Positions 1 through 11,089 of a stretch of 64,000 bases of DNA are shown piece by piece. Origin of the DNA: Sphingobium amiense (GTDB taxonomy: Bacteria > Pseudomonadota > Alphaproteobacteria > Sphingomonadales > Sphingomonadaceae); assembly GCF_003967075.1 (NCBI RefSeq), contig NZ_AP018664.1, positions 434,001 through 498,000 of the forward strand, read 5' to 3'. The notes beneath the pieces are model-generated. The model ran no database searches. It saw only the letters and a list, made by a program, of their open reading frames with translations, and was not told where the DNA came from. Every line of letters begins with the position of its first letter. Within the stretch, counting starts at the first letter, position 1. The position numbers and the translations under genes were made by a program.

Positions 1-713
1 ATATCCTGTGGCGCAGCTTCGCGACGCTGGGCAGGGTGGAGCGCGACCGGATGCTGGCCGCGCTGTTCCTGATCGCGCTCAATCCGCTTTTCTGGGGGCT
101 GTTCGAACAGACGGGATCGTCGCTCAACATCTTCACCGACCGCAATGTCGACCGCGTCATCCTTGGCTGGGACGTGCCGGCCTCACTGTTCCAGTCGGTC
201 AATTCGATCTTCATCATCCTGCTCGCGCCACTGTTCGCGCTGCTCTGGACGCTGCTCGACAGGCGTCGGCTGGAGCCGTCCTCCACGGCCAAGTTCGGCG
301 TCGGCCTCATCCTGTGCGGCGCGGGCTTCCTCGTGCTGGTGGCGGGCGCGGCCATGGCGGGGGAGGGGCTGACGCCGGTAATCTTCGTCTTCCTCATCTA
401 CCTTTTTCACACCATGGCGGAACTCTGCTTCTCGCCGGTGGGCCTGTCCGCCATGACGCGGCTATCGGTGTCTTCGATGGTCGGCCTTGTCATGGGCACA
501 TGGTTCCTCGCCATGGCGGCGGGCAATTTCATCGCCGGTCTCATCGCTCGCGCGACGGGCAGTGGGGAGGCGGGCAATGTCACGCAGGTGCTGGACGTCT
601 ACACGCAGATCGGCTGGTTTTCGGCCATCGTCGGTGTGGGCGTGCTGCTCATTTCGCCGTGGATCACGCGGATGATGCACCTCGACAGCATCGGTGCGGA
701 GGAGAAGGCGTAG
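1..713 (+). CDS. POT/PTR-family peptide MFS transporter, C-terminal part
   Basis: The reading frame is open to the left edge, so the 5' end is missing and only about 236 residues are visible. They show several hydrophobic membrane segments and the sequence LFWGLFEQTGSSLNIF, typical of the C-terminal half of proton-dependent oligopeptide transporters (POT/PTR family, DtpA-like). The family imports di- and tripeptides with protons across the inner membrane. The frame ends in a hydrophilic tail and TAG at 711-713. The family call is fairly secure, but substrate and full length cannot be judged from this fragment. Confidence 0.8.
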   Translation, partial: ILWRSFATLGRVERDRMLAALFLIALNPLFWGLFEQTGSSLNIFTDRNVDRVILGWDVPASLFQSVNSIFIILLAPLFALLWTLLDRRRLEPSSTAKFGVGLILCGAGFLVLVAGAAMAGEGLTPVIFVFLIYLFHTMAELCFSPVGLSAMTRLSVSSMVGLVMGTWFLAMAAGNFIAGLIARATGSGEAGNVTQVLDVYTQIGWFSAIVGVGVLLISPWITRMMHLDSIGAEEKA

Positions 714-856
714 GGCGGGTGCGGCTGTCCTATCCGCCGCCCGCCGGGCTAAGGATCAGACTGCGTCCGCTGGCCCGTGCCTTTCGGAAAATGTCCAACA
801 TAGGACATGAAATGTCGAAACTTGCGGGAAATATGCGAAGTTAAGCGGGCGCGATC

Positions 857-1354
857 CTATTCCCCGGTCGCGCCCCAGATGTCGCCCGCCTTCACAAAGC
901 CGCGCTGTCCCTTCACGTCGAAAGCGCACCAGCCGCCCGAACAGTCGCCCAGTCGCCCGACCACGCCCTTCTGCGCGCGGAACAGCGTGCGGGACTCGTC
1001 CTTGGCCGCTTCGTGCATCGGCGCGGTCTGCGCGCGGACGATGGCGGTCGGCGTGTCGCTGAGCAGGCGGACATGCATCCAGCCTTGCGTGCCGTCCGGG
1101 TCTTCGATCTTGCGCCACAGGCCCAGAACATGCACCACCTTCACCGGCAGGTCGCGGCGGCGATAGACCCAGTTGGACGGGTAATCGAGGCTCGGCCCCA
1201 CGCGCATCCGCGCCTCGTCATGCGACAGCGATGCCCAATAGGGCGTCTTCTTCGCGGGCGAGGCGTCGGCGCCGGACAGTCCCGCCAGCGCGGGCAGCAT
1301 CGCCGCCGCGACGCAGAGGCGCCTGATCGAAGGCCGGGGTGGTCGTTGCGTCAT
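857..1354 (-). CDS. Exported SH3-domain protein
   Basis: A protein of about 165 residues beginning MTQRPPRPS, with a basic N-terminus and a hydrophobic stretch (LCVAAAMLPALAGLSG) that looks like a signal peptide. The mature part contains RMRVGPSLDYP-like and WRKIEDPDGTQGWM patterns of bacterial SH3 domains, with a second SH3-like half ending GFVKAGDIWG. Such proteins are usually periplasmic and may bind peptidoglycan. I chose the internal ATG at 1354 because the upstream in-frame codons do not look like a signal sequence. The specific role is unknown. It is transcribed divergently from the hydroxyacid dehydrogenase that follows. Confidence 0.75.
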   Translation of the reverse strand: MTQRPPRPSIRRLCVAAAMLPALAGLSGADASPAKKTPYWASLSHDEARMRVGPSLDYPSNWVYRRRDLPVKVVHVLGLWRKIEDPDGTQGWMHVRLLSDTPTAIVRAQTAPMHEAAKDESRTLFRAQKGVVGRLGDCSGGWCAFDVKGQRGFVKAGDIWGATGE

Positions 1355-1468
1355 GCCCCCTCCATAGCGCGCGCAGGCAGCCCCCGACAATGTTTCAATC
1401 GCGGCGGATCGGGATGGACTGTCTCATATCCGCTTGACCCGCGATCCGCCCGCGCATAGCCGCTTCCT

Positions 1469-2482
1469 ATGGCCCAGACCCCGCGCAAGACCCGCCCGCG
1501 CCCCGCAAAGCCCCGGATCGTCGTCACGCGCCGCCTGCCGCCGCAGGTGGAAGCGCGCATGGCCGAACTGTTCGACGCGCATTTCAACGCGACCGACAGG
1601 GCGATGACCCGCGATCAGATCGCCGACGCGATGGCCGATTGCGACGTGCTGGTCCCGACCATCACCGACCAGATCGACGCCGCGCTGATCGACGGCGCGG
1701 GCGAACGGCTGCAACTCATCGCCAGCTTCGGCAGCGGCATCGACCATGTCGACCTGTCCGCCGCGCGCCGCCGGGGCATCATCGTCACCAACACGCCGGG
1801 TGTTCTCACCGAAGACACCGCCGACATGACGATGGCGCTGATCCTGTCGGTGCCGCGCCGCCTTGCCGAAGGGGAAAAGCTGGTGCGCGCGGGCGAATGG
1901 CACGGCTGGAGTCCCTCGGGCATGCTGGGCCACCGGATCGGCGGCAAGCGGCTGGGCATCATCGGCATGGGACGCATCGGCCGCGCCGTCGCCCGCCGCG
2001 CCCGCGCCTTCGGCCTGTCCATCGCCTATCACAACCGCCACCGCCTGCCCTTCGAAGTCGAGCAGGAACTGGAGGCGGAATGGCATGGCGATCTCGACGC
2101 GATGCTGTCGGCCTGCGACATCGTGTCGATCCACTGTCCGCTCAACGCCGACAGCCGCGCCCTGATCGACGCGCGGCGGATCGCGCTGATGCGCCACGAC
2201 GCCTATCTCATCAACACCTCGCGCGCGGAAATCACCGACGAAGGCGCGCTGATCGCCGCGCTTGCCGAAGGGCGGATCGCGGGGGCGGGGCTGGACGTCT
2301 ACGCCCATGAACCGGCGGTCGACGCGCGGCTGCTCGCGCTTTCCAACGTGACGCTGCTGCCGCATATGGGGTCCGCCACGTTCGAGGGGCGCGATGCGAC
2401 CGGCGCGCGCGTCATCGCCAATATTCGCACATGGGTCGACGGGCACCGCCCGCCCAATCAGGTGCTCGAAGGCTGGGTCTGA
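1469..2482 (+). CDS. D-isomer-specific 2-hydroxyacid dehydrogenase (glyoxylate/hydroxypyruvate reductase-like)
   Basis: A 337-residue cytoplasmic NAD(P)-dependent dehydrogenase. The Rossmann dinucleotide motif GMGRIGRAVARR lies near residue 170. The catalytic Arg (NTSRAEITDE), Glu (DVYAHEP) and His (LPHMGSATFE) of the D-2-hydroxyacid dehydrogenase family are all present, and the length is normal. The pattern DYxH..R..PFEVEQELE after the cofactor motif fits glyoxylate/hydroxypyruvate or glycerate reductases better than phosphoglycerate dehydrogenase. The exact substrate cannot be fixed from sequence. A basic 15-residue N-terminal extension precedes the conserved core. Confidence 0.85.
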   Translation: MAQTPRKTRPRPAKPRIVVTRRLPPQVEARMAELFDAHFNATDRAMTRDQIADAMADCDVLVPTITDQIDAALIDGAGERLQLIASFGSGIDHVDLSAARRRGIIVTNTPGVLTEDTADMTMALILSVPRRLAEGEKLVRAGEWHGWSPSGMLGHRIGGKRLGIIGMGRIGRAVARRARAFGLSIAYHNRHRLPFEVEQELEAEWHGDLDAMLSACDIVSIHCPLNADSRALIDARRIALMRHDAYLINTSRAEITDEGALIAALAEGRIAGAGLDVYAHEPAVDARLLALSNVTLLPHMGSATFEGRDATGARVIANIRTWVDGHRPPNQVLEGWV

Positions 2483-2495
2483 CATAAGCCGCGCC

Positions 2496-2520
2496 GGAAC
2501 ATCGCGCGGCGCGGTCGGTT
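2496..2520 (+). promoter_or_regulatory. EcfG-type general stress promoter before the DUF1328 gene
   Basis: GGAAC (2496-2500), 17 bases, then GTT (2518-2520), matching the known EcfG consensus GGAAC-N16/17-GTT. It uses the same 17-base spacing as the promoters found before nepR and ecfG in this window. The DUF1328 start codon is 35 bases further on. Assignment rests on pattern only. Confidence 0.6.
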
Positions 2521-2554
2521 GGGGAAGGAGAGCCTCCAACCAAAGGATTTTTCC

Positions 2555-2740
2555 ATGATAAAACTCGCGATCATCTCGCTCGTCATCGCCGCTGTTCTGG
2601 CGCTGCTGGGCTTTGGCGGCGCGGCGGGCGCGTTCGTCGGCATCGCCAAGATCCTGTTCTTCATCGCGCTGGCCGTTTTCGTCCTCTTCCTCGTGCTCGG
2701 CATCGTCGCTGGCAAGAGCGTCAAGGACGCGATAGACTGA
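2555..2740 (+). CDS. Small DUF1328 (YtjA-like) membrane protein
   Basis: A 61-residue protein consisting of two hydrophobic helices (IISLVIAAVLALLGFGG and ILFFIALAVFVLFLVLGIVAG) and a short charged tail. This matches the DUF1328/YtjA family of tiny inner-membrane proteins of unknown function. The ATG at 2555 is chosen because the longer frame from 2519 would add residues absent from the family and would begin inside the promoter motif. An EcfG-type promoter directly upstream suggests induction by general stress. The next gene starts 6 bases after its stop. Confidence 0.85.
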   Translation: MIKLAIISLVIAAVLALLGFGGAAGAFVGIAKILFFIALAVFVLFLVLGIVAGKSVKDAID

Positions 2741-2745
2741 CGCCT

Positions 2746-2946
2746 ATGGAAGCAGGGACGAGTGTCAATGAAACCGGAAGGCTGCTGCGCGACGCGGCGG
2801 GCTTCCTGCTTCAGCGCGATGCAGGCGGCACCTTCCGCCTCGTCCTGCTGCGCGTTCCGGTCGACCATGTGGAGAAGCGGGTGCGCGTGACGGGCTATTA
2901 TGCCGGGAACGATGTGGTCGAAGCGGACGGCGTGGCGCCCGCCTGA
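2746..2946 (+). CDS. Small DUF5818-like protein
   Basis: A 66-residue soluble protein with the core GRLLRDAAGFLLQRD followed by VPVDHVEKRVRVTGYYAG and VVEADGVAPA. I recognise this as resembling the small DUF5818 family found in sphingomonads, whose role is unknown. It has no signal peptide or membrane segment. It lies just downstream of the DUF1328 gene and may share its stress-type promoter. The family name is from memory and moderately certain; the gene itself looks real from its spacing and composition. Confidence 0.65.
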   Translation: MEAGTSVNETGRLLRDAAGFLLQRDAGGTFRLVLLRVPVDHVEKRVRVTGYYAGNDVVEADGVAPA

Positions 2947-2987
2947 CCCCCTTGCCAAAGCGATGGGGGCGGGCGCACCATGGACCG

Positions 2988-4742
2988 ATGCGCACGATCC
3001 TGCCTCTCCTCCTCGCTTTCGCGTCGCCTGCCATCGCGCAGGCGCAAACCGCCCACGACCGGCTTTCCGGCGTCATCGACGATCACTGGCGCTGGTATCT
3101 GAAGGAGCATCCGGTCGAAGCGACCGCGCGGGGGGTGCGCGACTATGACGACCGCATCGGCGACATGTCGCTCGCCGCCCGCGACGCGCAGGTGAAAGCG
3201 GAACAGGGCTTCGCCGCCCGGCTGGAGGCGATCCCGGCAGAAGGGCTGGACGCTGCGGACCGGGTCAACCGCGACGTGCTGCTGTGGATGCTGCGCGACG
3301 ACGTAGAGGGCGACCGGCACGCGGCGGGGCGGCTCATGCTGTTCACCACCTATTATGGCTGGCATCAGGGCTTTTCGGCGATGGCCGACGGGCTGCCCTT
3401 CTACAATCGTGCCGATTATGAGAGCTACCTGAAGCGCCTTGCCCTCTATCCGAAGATGAACGGCGACGCGCTCGCCATCACGCGGCAGGCGATCCGGGGC
3501 GGCTATGTGCAGCCCTGCTCGGTGCTTCAGAACTACGCGCCGACCATCAGCGGCATCGTCGATGGCAAGCCGCAGGACACGCGCTTCTACGAGCCGTTCA
3601 GGCGGACGAAGCCCCGCGACATCGGCGATGCTGACTGGGCGGCGATGCAGGCGAGGGCGGTGGCGCTGATCCGCGACGTGCTGACGCCCGAATATCGCAA
3701 ATGGCACGATCTGTTCGTGAAGGACTATCTGCCCCATTGCCGAAAGAGCGACAGCGCCTCCACGCTGCCCGGCGGCGCGGCCTGGTATGCGGCGCAGGTG
3801 AAGGCGCATACCACGACCGACCTGACGCCCGACCAGATCCACGCCATCGGCCTTGCCGAAGTCGAACGGATCGGCAGGCGCATGGACGAAATCGCGGCGA
3901 AGGCGGGCTATCCCGACCGCGCCGCCTATATCCGGCATCTGCGCACCGATCCGTCCTATTATGCAAAGACGCCCGAGGAGCTGCTGCGCGTCGCGGCGCG
4001 GCAGGCGAAGATCATCGACGGGCTGCTGCCCCGCTATTTCGGCACGCTGCCGCGCCTGCCCTATGGGCTGAAACCCATCCCCGCCGCCGAGGCCGAGGGC
4101 ACCACCACCGCCTATTACGGCCCCGGATCGCCCGAAAGCGGGATTGCGGGCACCTTCTGGGTCAACACGTCGAAGCTCGACCAGCGGCCCTTCTGGGAAC
4201 TGCCCGCGCTCACCGCGCATGAAGCCGTCCCCGGACACCACAACCAGATCGCGCTCCAGCAGGAACTGCCGCTGCCGCCCTTCCGCAAATATCTGGCGGG
4301 CTTCACCGCCTATGTGGAGGGCTGGGCGCTCTACACCGAATATCTGGGCGAGGAGATGGGTCTTTACGACACGCCCGAAAAGATGATGGGTCGCCTGTCC
4401 TATGAAATGTGGCGCGCCTGCCGCCTCGTCGTCGACACCGGCATCCACGCAAAGGGGTGGGACAAGGCGAAGGCGGTCGCTTTCATGCGGGAGAACAGCG
4501 CGCTGTCCGACGCCAACATCGACGCCGAAGTGAATCGCTACATCAGTTGGCCGGGGCAGGCGCTGGGCTACAAGCTGGGCGAGATCAAAATCCGGGAACT
4601 GCGGGCGAAGGCGGAAAGCGAACTCGGTCCGAAATTCGACCTCCGCCGCTTCCATGACGCGGTGCTGTCACAGGGCGCGGTGCCGCTGACGGTGCTGGAA
4701 AGCCAGATCGACGGCTGGATCGCTGCGGAAAAGGCGCGCTGA
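2988..4742 (+). CDS. Exported DUF885 family protein (putative metallopeptidase)
   Basis: A 584-residue protein that starts with a clear signal peptide (MRTILPLLLAFASPAIAQAQ) and belongs to the DUF885 family. The motif TAHEAVPGHHNQIALQQE at about residue 410 has the HExxxGHH arrangement of a zinc peptidase-like active site. A downstream ExxxxYxE segment (EGWALYTEYLGEEMG) could supply the third ligand. Members are annotated as periplasmic or outer-membrane-associated proteins of poorly known function, and peptidase activity is inferred. The ATG at 2988 was preferred to the frame start at 2952 because it begins the signal peptide. The stop faces the convergent zinc-ribbon gene one base away. Confidence 0.85.
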   Translation: MRTILPLLLAFASPAIAQAQTAHDRLSGVIDDHWRWYLKEHPVEATARGVRDYDDRIGDMSLAARDAQVKAEQGFAARLEAIPAEGLDAADRVNRDVLLWMLRDDVEGDRHAAGRLMLFTTYYGWHQGFSAMADGLPFYNRADYESYLKRLALYPKMNGDALAITRQAIRGGYVQPCSVLQNYAPTISGIVDGKPQDTRFYEPFRRTKPRDIGDADWAAMQARAVALIRDVLTPEYRKWHDLFVKDYLPHCRKSDSASTLPGGAAWYAAQVKAHTTTDLTPDQIHAIGLAEVERIGRRMDEIAAKAGYPDRAAYIRHLRTDPSYYAKTPEELLRVAARQAKIIDGLLPRYFGTLPRLPYGLKPIPAAEAEGTTTAYYGPGSPESGIAGTFWVNTSKLDQRPFWELPALTAHEAVPGHHNQIALQQELPLPPFRKYLAGFTAYVEGWALYTEYLGEEMGLYDTPEKMMGRLSYEMWRACRLVVDTGIHAKGWDKAKAVAFMRENSALSDANIDAEVNRYISWPGQALGYKLGEIKIRELRAKAESELGPKFDLRRFHDAVLSQGAVPLTVLESQIDGWIAAEKAR

Positions 4743-4743
4743 A

Positions 4744-4980
4744 TCAGGCGGGCGAGAAGGGCAGGGGTGAGCGCGCCCGGCGTCCTGCCGTCACCACGCT
4801 CCAGCCATGATAGCCGCTGTCGATCGGCAGCGCCGTTTCGCAGAAAGCGCATTCGGCCATGATCCGCCCGACCAGCCACTGCCGCTCCCCGCATGCCGGG
4901 CAGGGCATCGCGCGTCCGGGACGATAGGTCAGCATCGGAATGCGGCTGTCGGCGGAAACGGTGGGGATCAGGGGCGTCAT
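4744..4980 (-). CDS. Small zinc-ribbon-like hypothetical protein
   Basis: A 78-residue protein with two CxxC pairs, CPAC and CAFC, spaced as in a zinc ribbon, flanked by RQWLVGRIMAE and ALPIDSGYHGWSVV. No catalytic domain is visible, and I do not recognise a named family. Its stop lies one base from the stop of the convergent DUF885 gene. A perfect 12-base palindrome (5039-5050) lies 59 bases upstream of its start codon and might control it. The paired cysteines and compact spacing support a real gene. Confidence 0.6.
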   Translation of the reverse strand: MTPLIPTVSADSRIPMLTYRPGRAMPCPACGERQWLVGRIMAECAFCETALPIDSGYHGWSVVTAGRRARSPLPFSPA

Positions 4981-5038
4981 CCGCAGTCATCCTTTGCTAC
5001 GCCCGTAAAACGCAGGAAGCGCCCTTCGTATCCTCCAT

Positions 5039-5050
5039 GATAGCGCTATC
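5039..5050. promoter_or_regulatory. Palindrome GATAGCGCTATC, possible LacI-type operator
   Basis: A perfect 12-base palindrome in the 276-base region between the zinc-ribbon gene (minus) and acnA (plus). Its core TGATAGCGCTA is identical to the core of the putative operator before the xylose operon (49007-49020). Regulator and target are unknown. Nothing else recognisable lies between 4981 and 5256 apart from the acnA ribosome binding site. Confidence 0.35.
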
Positions 5051-5256
5051 TGAAAAAGATCGGGCGGATCGGACGGGCGATCCGCCACTTTGTCCATTTG
5101 ACTCGGCCCCCCCAATCTGTATGGCACCGCAGCATCGGGACATACCGGCTTCGACCAGCGGTTGAGGCGCTTTCCCGCCACCTTGCCTCATAATGGCGAG
5201 CTTCTGGTGGAAATGCGTCATCCTCTGGCCGGGCCATGCGAGGAGACGCACATCTT

Positions 5257-7926
<2,670 letters not shown>

Positions 7927-7951
7927 TCGCGGACTGAGCTTTGGCGACAAG

Positions 7952-7983
7952 AAAGGGCTTCTCCCGATGGAGAAGCCCTTTTT
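7952..7983 (+). terminator. Rho-independent terminator of acnA
   Basis: A perfect 13-bp stem (AAAGGGCTTCTCC at 7952-7964 with its complement at 7969-7981), a CGAT loop and a short T run. It lies 26 bases after the acnA stop. Its position also argues that the next gene starts at 7997 rather than at an ATG inside the loop (7967). Confidence 0.85.
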
Positions 7984-7996
7984 CGTGGGGGCGACG

Positions 7997-8254
7997 ATGA
8001 ACCTGCTGGTCGAGATCGTGGGCTGGGCCGGGGCGCTGCTTGTGCTCGGGGCTTATGTGGGGGTGTCGAGCGGGCGCATGTCGGGCGCGTCGGTCGCGTT
8101 TCAGGTCATGAACGCGCTGGGCGCCGCCTTCTTCGTGCTCAACACCTGGTGGCATGGGGCCATTCCGTCGATGGTGCTGAACATCGTCTGGAGCTTCATC
8201 GGCCTTGCCGCGCTGTGGCGCATCGCCCGGAACCGGCGCGGCGCCGTGCGATAG
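7997..8254 (+). CDS. Small CBU_0592-like multi-pass membrane protein
   Basis: An 85-residue protein with about three hydrophobic segments (IVGWAGALLVLGAYVGVSS, FQVMNALGAAFFVLN and IPSMVLNIVWSFIGLAAL) and the conserved-looking NALGA and NIVWSFIG patterns of the CBU_0592 family of small membrane proteins. Function is unknown. The ATG at 7997 is preferred because the alternative at 7967 sits in the loop of the acnA terminator. No partner gene is evident; the next gene on this strand begins 72 bases downstream. Confidence 0.7.
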   Translation: MNLLVEIVGWAGALLVLGAYVGVSSGRMSGASVAFQVMNALGAAFFVLNTWWHGAIPSMVLNIVWSFIGLAALWRIARNRRGAVR

Positions 8255-8326
8255 CTGATTTTGGCGCGCCGCAAGAAGCGCTAGGCTGGCGACGCTGCGC
8301 GCCCTTGGCTATCGTCGCGCCCAGCA

Positions 8327-9022
8327 ATGAAGACCGCCCTCATCGTCCGTCATGTCCCCCGCGAAGGCGCGGCCGGGTATCTCCAGCCGATCGAGGCCGC
8401 GGGCTACCGGATCGAGCGGATCGACGTCGCCAGTCCCGATTTCGCGGGCGTCGATCTCTGCGAACCCGATCTGCTCATCATGATGGGCGGGCCGATGGGG
8501 GTTTACGAAGCCGATGTCCACACGTGGATTCCCACCCAGATCGACAAGCTCGCCGCGCGGCTGACGGCGGACCGCCCGACGCTGGGCGTGTGCCTTGGCA
8601 GCCAGATGATCGCGGCGGCGCTGGGCGCGCGGGTCTATCCCGGCGGGCAGACCGAACTGGGGTTCAAGCCGGTGACGCTCCATGCGACCGGGCGGGAATC
8701 CCCCCTGCGCCATCTCGACGATGTGCCGGTGCTCCACTGGCATAGCGATACGTTCGACCTGCCCGGCAATGTCGAACTGCTCGCCTCGACCGACCGCTAC
8801 GCGCATCAGGCGTTCCGGCGCGGGCGGCATCTTCTGGCGCTGCAATTCCACGCCGAAATGGGGGAAGATCCGCGCTTCGAGGAATGGCTGACCCATTTCT
8901 GGGCCGATCTCGACAGCGCGGGCCAGTGCGCTCATGCGCTGCGCCGCGATCATGCGGACCATGGGTCTTCGGCGGTGGCGGCGGGGCGCGCCATGATCGC
9001 CGAGTGGCTGGCGCAGATCTAG
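8327..9022 (+). CDS. Class I glutamine amidotransferase-like protein
   Basis: A 231-residue soluble protein of the GATase1 fold. The nucleophile elbow GVCLGSQMIAAALGA supplies the cysteine, and QFHAEM supplies the histidine of the triad. The oxyanion strand MMGGPMGVYE is also present. This resembles the free-standing GMP-synthase-like/YfeJ amidotransferases, which may act on small molecules or gamma-glutamyl compounds. No synthetase domain or partner is encoded nearby, so the acceptor is unknown. It converges with the GST gene across a palindromic repeat. Confidence 0.85.
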   Translation: MKTALIVRHVPREGAAGYLQPIEAAGYRIERIDVASPDFAGVDLCEPDLLIMMGGPMGVYEADVHTWIPTQIDKLAARLTADRPTLGVCLGSQMIAAALGARVYPGGQTELGFKPVTLHATGRESPLRHLDDVPVLHWHSDTFDLPGNVELLASTDRYAHQAFRRGRHLLALQFHAEMGEDPRFEEWLTHFWADLDSAGQCAHALRRDHADHGSSAVAAGRAMIAEWLAQI

Positions 9023-9069
9023 AGCATTTTCGAAGCGGACGGACTCGTCCGCTGGCTCGGATCATGCTC
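9022..9069. repeat. Nested palindromic element between convergent genes, possible bidirectional terminator
   Basis: The inner stem is AGCGGACG (9034-9041) with CGTCCGCT (9046-9053) and a GACT loop. The outer arms are GAGCAT (9022-9027) and ATGCTC (9064-9069). It occupies almost the whole gap between the convergent GATase and GST genes, and overlaps the GATase stop by one base. It resembles the short dispersed intergenic palindromes of alphaproteobacteria. There is no long T run, so termination is inferred. Confidence 0.5.
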
Positions 9070-9079
9070 CAGGACCGCG

Positions 9080-9736
9080 TCAGAATTCGGTTTCCAGCTC
9101 GATGATCTCGTCGGGTTCGGCGCGTGCCGCCTCGATCCACTCGCGCATCGGCGGCCAGTTGTTGATCGTCTGGCAGTAGGCGGCGGCCGCCGTCGACACC
9201 GGCACGGCGTAGGACAGGAAGCGCTGCGCCACCGGCGCGAACATCGCGTCGGCGACGGTCGGCTTCGCTCCGAACAGCCACGGTCCGCCATAGGTGCCGA
9301 GGCATTCCTGCCAGATCGTTTCGATCCGCTCTATGTCCGGGCGCGCGCCGGGGAAGATTGGAAAGCGCGCATGCCGGACCTTGAGGTTCATTGGCAGGGC
9401 GGACCGCAGATTGGTGAAGCCCGAATGGATTTCGCCCGACACCGACCGGCAATGCGCGCGCGCGATGCGGTCGGCGGGATACATGCCCGCGTCGGGATAA
9501 AGTTCGTGCAGATATTCCGCGATCGCCAGCGTGTCCCAGACGCTGGCCCCTTCGTGGGTGAGGCGCGGCACGAGGACGGACGGCGACAGCAGCAGCAGTT
9601 CGGCGCGATTGTCCTTGTCGTCCATCGCCACCATCCGTTCGACCACGTCGAGACCGGCGAGACGGCAGAGCAGCCATCCGCGCAGCGACCATGACGAATA
9701 ATTTCTGGATGACAGGGTGAGTTCTGCGACCGCCAT
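9080..9736 (-). CDS. Glutathione S-transferase family protein
   Basis: A 218-residue protein with an N-terminal thioredoxin-like GST domain containing the SSRNYSSWSLRGWLL glutathione-site region (Ser/Tyr near the start), VPRLTHEGASVWDTLAIAEY (the cis-Pro and SxxI glutathione contacts), and a helical C-terminal domain with GAKPTVADAMFAPV. This matches the soluble GSTs that often serve in detoxification or isomerisation. Substrate is unknown. It is divergent from the PHB depolymerase gene, with 127 bases between the two starts. Confidence 0.88.
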   Translation of the reverse strand: MAVAELTLSSRNYSSWSLRGWLLCRLAGLDVVERMVAMDDKDNRAELLLLSPSVLVPRLTHEGASVWDTLAIAEYLHELYPDAGMYPADRIARAHCRSVSGEIHSGFTNLRSALPMNLKVRHARFPIFPGARPDIERIETIWQECLGTYGGPWLFGAKPTVADAMFAPVAQRFLSYAVPVSTAAAAYCQTINNWPPMREWIEAARAEPDEIIELETEF

Positions 9737-9863
9737 TCCGATCCTCCCGCGCTGGAGCGATACTCACATTTCTTATGATGCAGTGCAACAGAAATTGCCT
9801 GTATAGAGTTTCGGTGTAGGACCGATTCGGTTGGACAGGCAGCGATAAGGCAAGTTTGAGGCG

Positions 9864-11087
9864 ATGCGGATGCTCTACAGCGGCTATCAGGCGTGGAACG
9901 ACATGCTGGCGCCCGCCCGGCTGGGCGCGCAGTGGGCGCTCGACCTGCGCGAACGGATGGGGCCGATGGCCGACTGGCCGATGCCCCGCCGCATGTTCGC
10001 GCTGATGGACGTGTTTCAGGGCGCGCAACTGACGCACAAGCGCCCCGGCTATGCCATCACCACGGTCCAGAGCGGCAACGCGCAGGTGGCCGTGCGCGAA
10101 GAGATCGCGCTGGACCTGCCGTTCGGCAACCTGCTGCATTTCGTGAAGGACGATGTCGAAACGCCCCAGCCGGTCGTGCTGGTGGTCGCGCCCATGTCCG
10201 GCCATTTCGCGACGCTGTTGCGCAGCACGGTCGAAACCCTGCTGCGCGACCATGATGTCTACATCACCGACTGGAAGAATGCGCGGGACGTTCCGCTTTC
10301 CGCCGGGCGGTTCGGCTTCGACGATTATGTCGGCTATGTGACGCAGTTCCTCCGGCATCTCGGGGAGGGCGCGCATGTCGTATCGGTATGCCAGCCCTGC
10401 GTTCCCGCGCTGGCGGCGGTGGCCTTGATGGCGGAGGATGGCGATCCCGCGACGCCGCGATCCATGACGCTGATGGGCGGCCCCATCGACCCCAACGCCG
10501 CGCCGACCGTCGTCACCGATCTGGCGAACGAGCGGCCGCTCCAGTGGTTCGAGGATAATCTGATTTCGGTCGTGCCGCTGCGCTATGCCGGCGGGGGGCG
10601 CGAAGTCTATCCCGGCTTCCTCCAGCTTACCGCTTTCGTCCAGATGAACATGGGGCGTCACGGCGCGCAGCATCGCGAACTCTATCAGCTCCTCGCCGAC
10701 GGCAAGACGGAGCAGGCGGACAGGATCAAGGAATTTTACGCCGAATATTTCGCCGTGCTCGACCTGACGAAGGAATTTTATCTCGAAACCATCGACATGG
10801 TGTTCCAGCGCACCCTGCTCGCCAAGGGCGAACTGACGGTGGGCGGGCGCAGGGTCAATCCCGGCGCGATCCGCAAGACCGCTCTGCTGACGGTCGAGGG
10901 AGAGCGCGACGACATCTGCGCCGTGGGCCAGACATCGGCGGCGCACACGCTCTGCACGGGCCTGCGCAGCCATATGAAGCGGCACCATCTGCAACTGGGC
11001 GTGGGCCATTATGGCGTGTTTTCCGGCAGCAAATGGGAAAACCAGATCTATCCGCAGGTGCGCAACCTGATCCTGTCGGTCAACTGA
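9864..11087 (+). CDS. phaZ: Intracellular polyhydroxyalkanoate (PHB) depolymerase
   Basis: A 407-residue cytoplasmic alpha/beta-hydrolase that breaks down stored polyhydroxybutyrate granules. The elbow VSVCQPCVP has a cysteine nucleophile (about Cys176) in place of serine, as known for intracellular PhaZ enzymes of the Ralstonia type. The likely acid is in LLTVEGERDDIC and the histidine in GVGHYGVFSGS. The N-terminus (YSGYQAWNDMLAPARLGAQW) and overall length match the family. No signal peptide is present. No pha synthesis genes are in the window. It converges with the YbaN-like gene, the stops being 2 bases apart. Confidence 0.92.
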   Translation: MRMLYSGYQAWNDMLAPARLGAQWALDLRERMGPMADWPMPRRMFALMDVFQGAQLTHKRPGYAITTVQSGNAQVAVREEIALDLPFGNLLHFVKDDVETPQPVVLVVAPMSGHFATLLRSTVETLLRDHDVYITDWKNARDVPLSAGRFGFDDYVGYVTQFLRHLGEGAHVVSVCQPCVPALAAVALMAEDGDPATPRSMTLMGGPIDPNAAPTVVTDLANERPLQWFEDNLISVVPLRYAGGGREVYPGFLQLTAFVQMNMGRHGAQHRELYQLLADGKTEQADRIKEFYAEYFAVLDLTKEFYLETIDMVFQRTLLAKGELTVGGRRVNPGAIRKTALLTVEGERDDICAVGQTSAAHTLCTGLRSHMKRHHLQLGVGHYGVFSGSKWENQIYPQVRNLILSVN

Positions 11088-11089
11088 CG

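Noticed and set aside
9737-9863. PhaR-like binding site before phaZ (TGCAGTGCA region)
   Set aside because: The match to TGC-rich PhaR sites is short and imperfect, and no phasin or phaR gene is nearby to support it.
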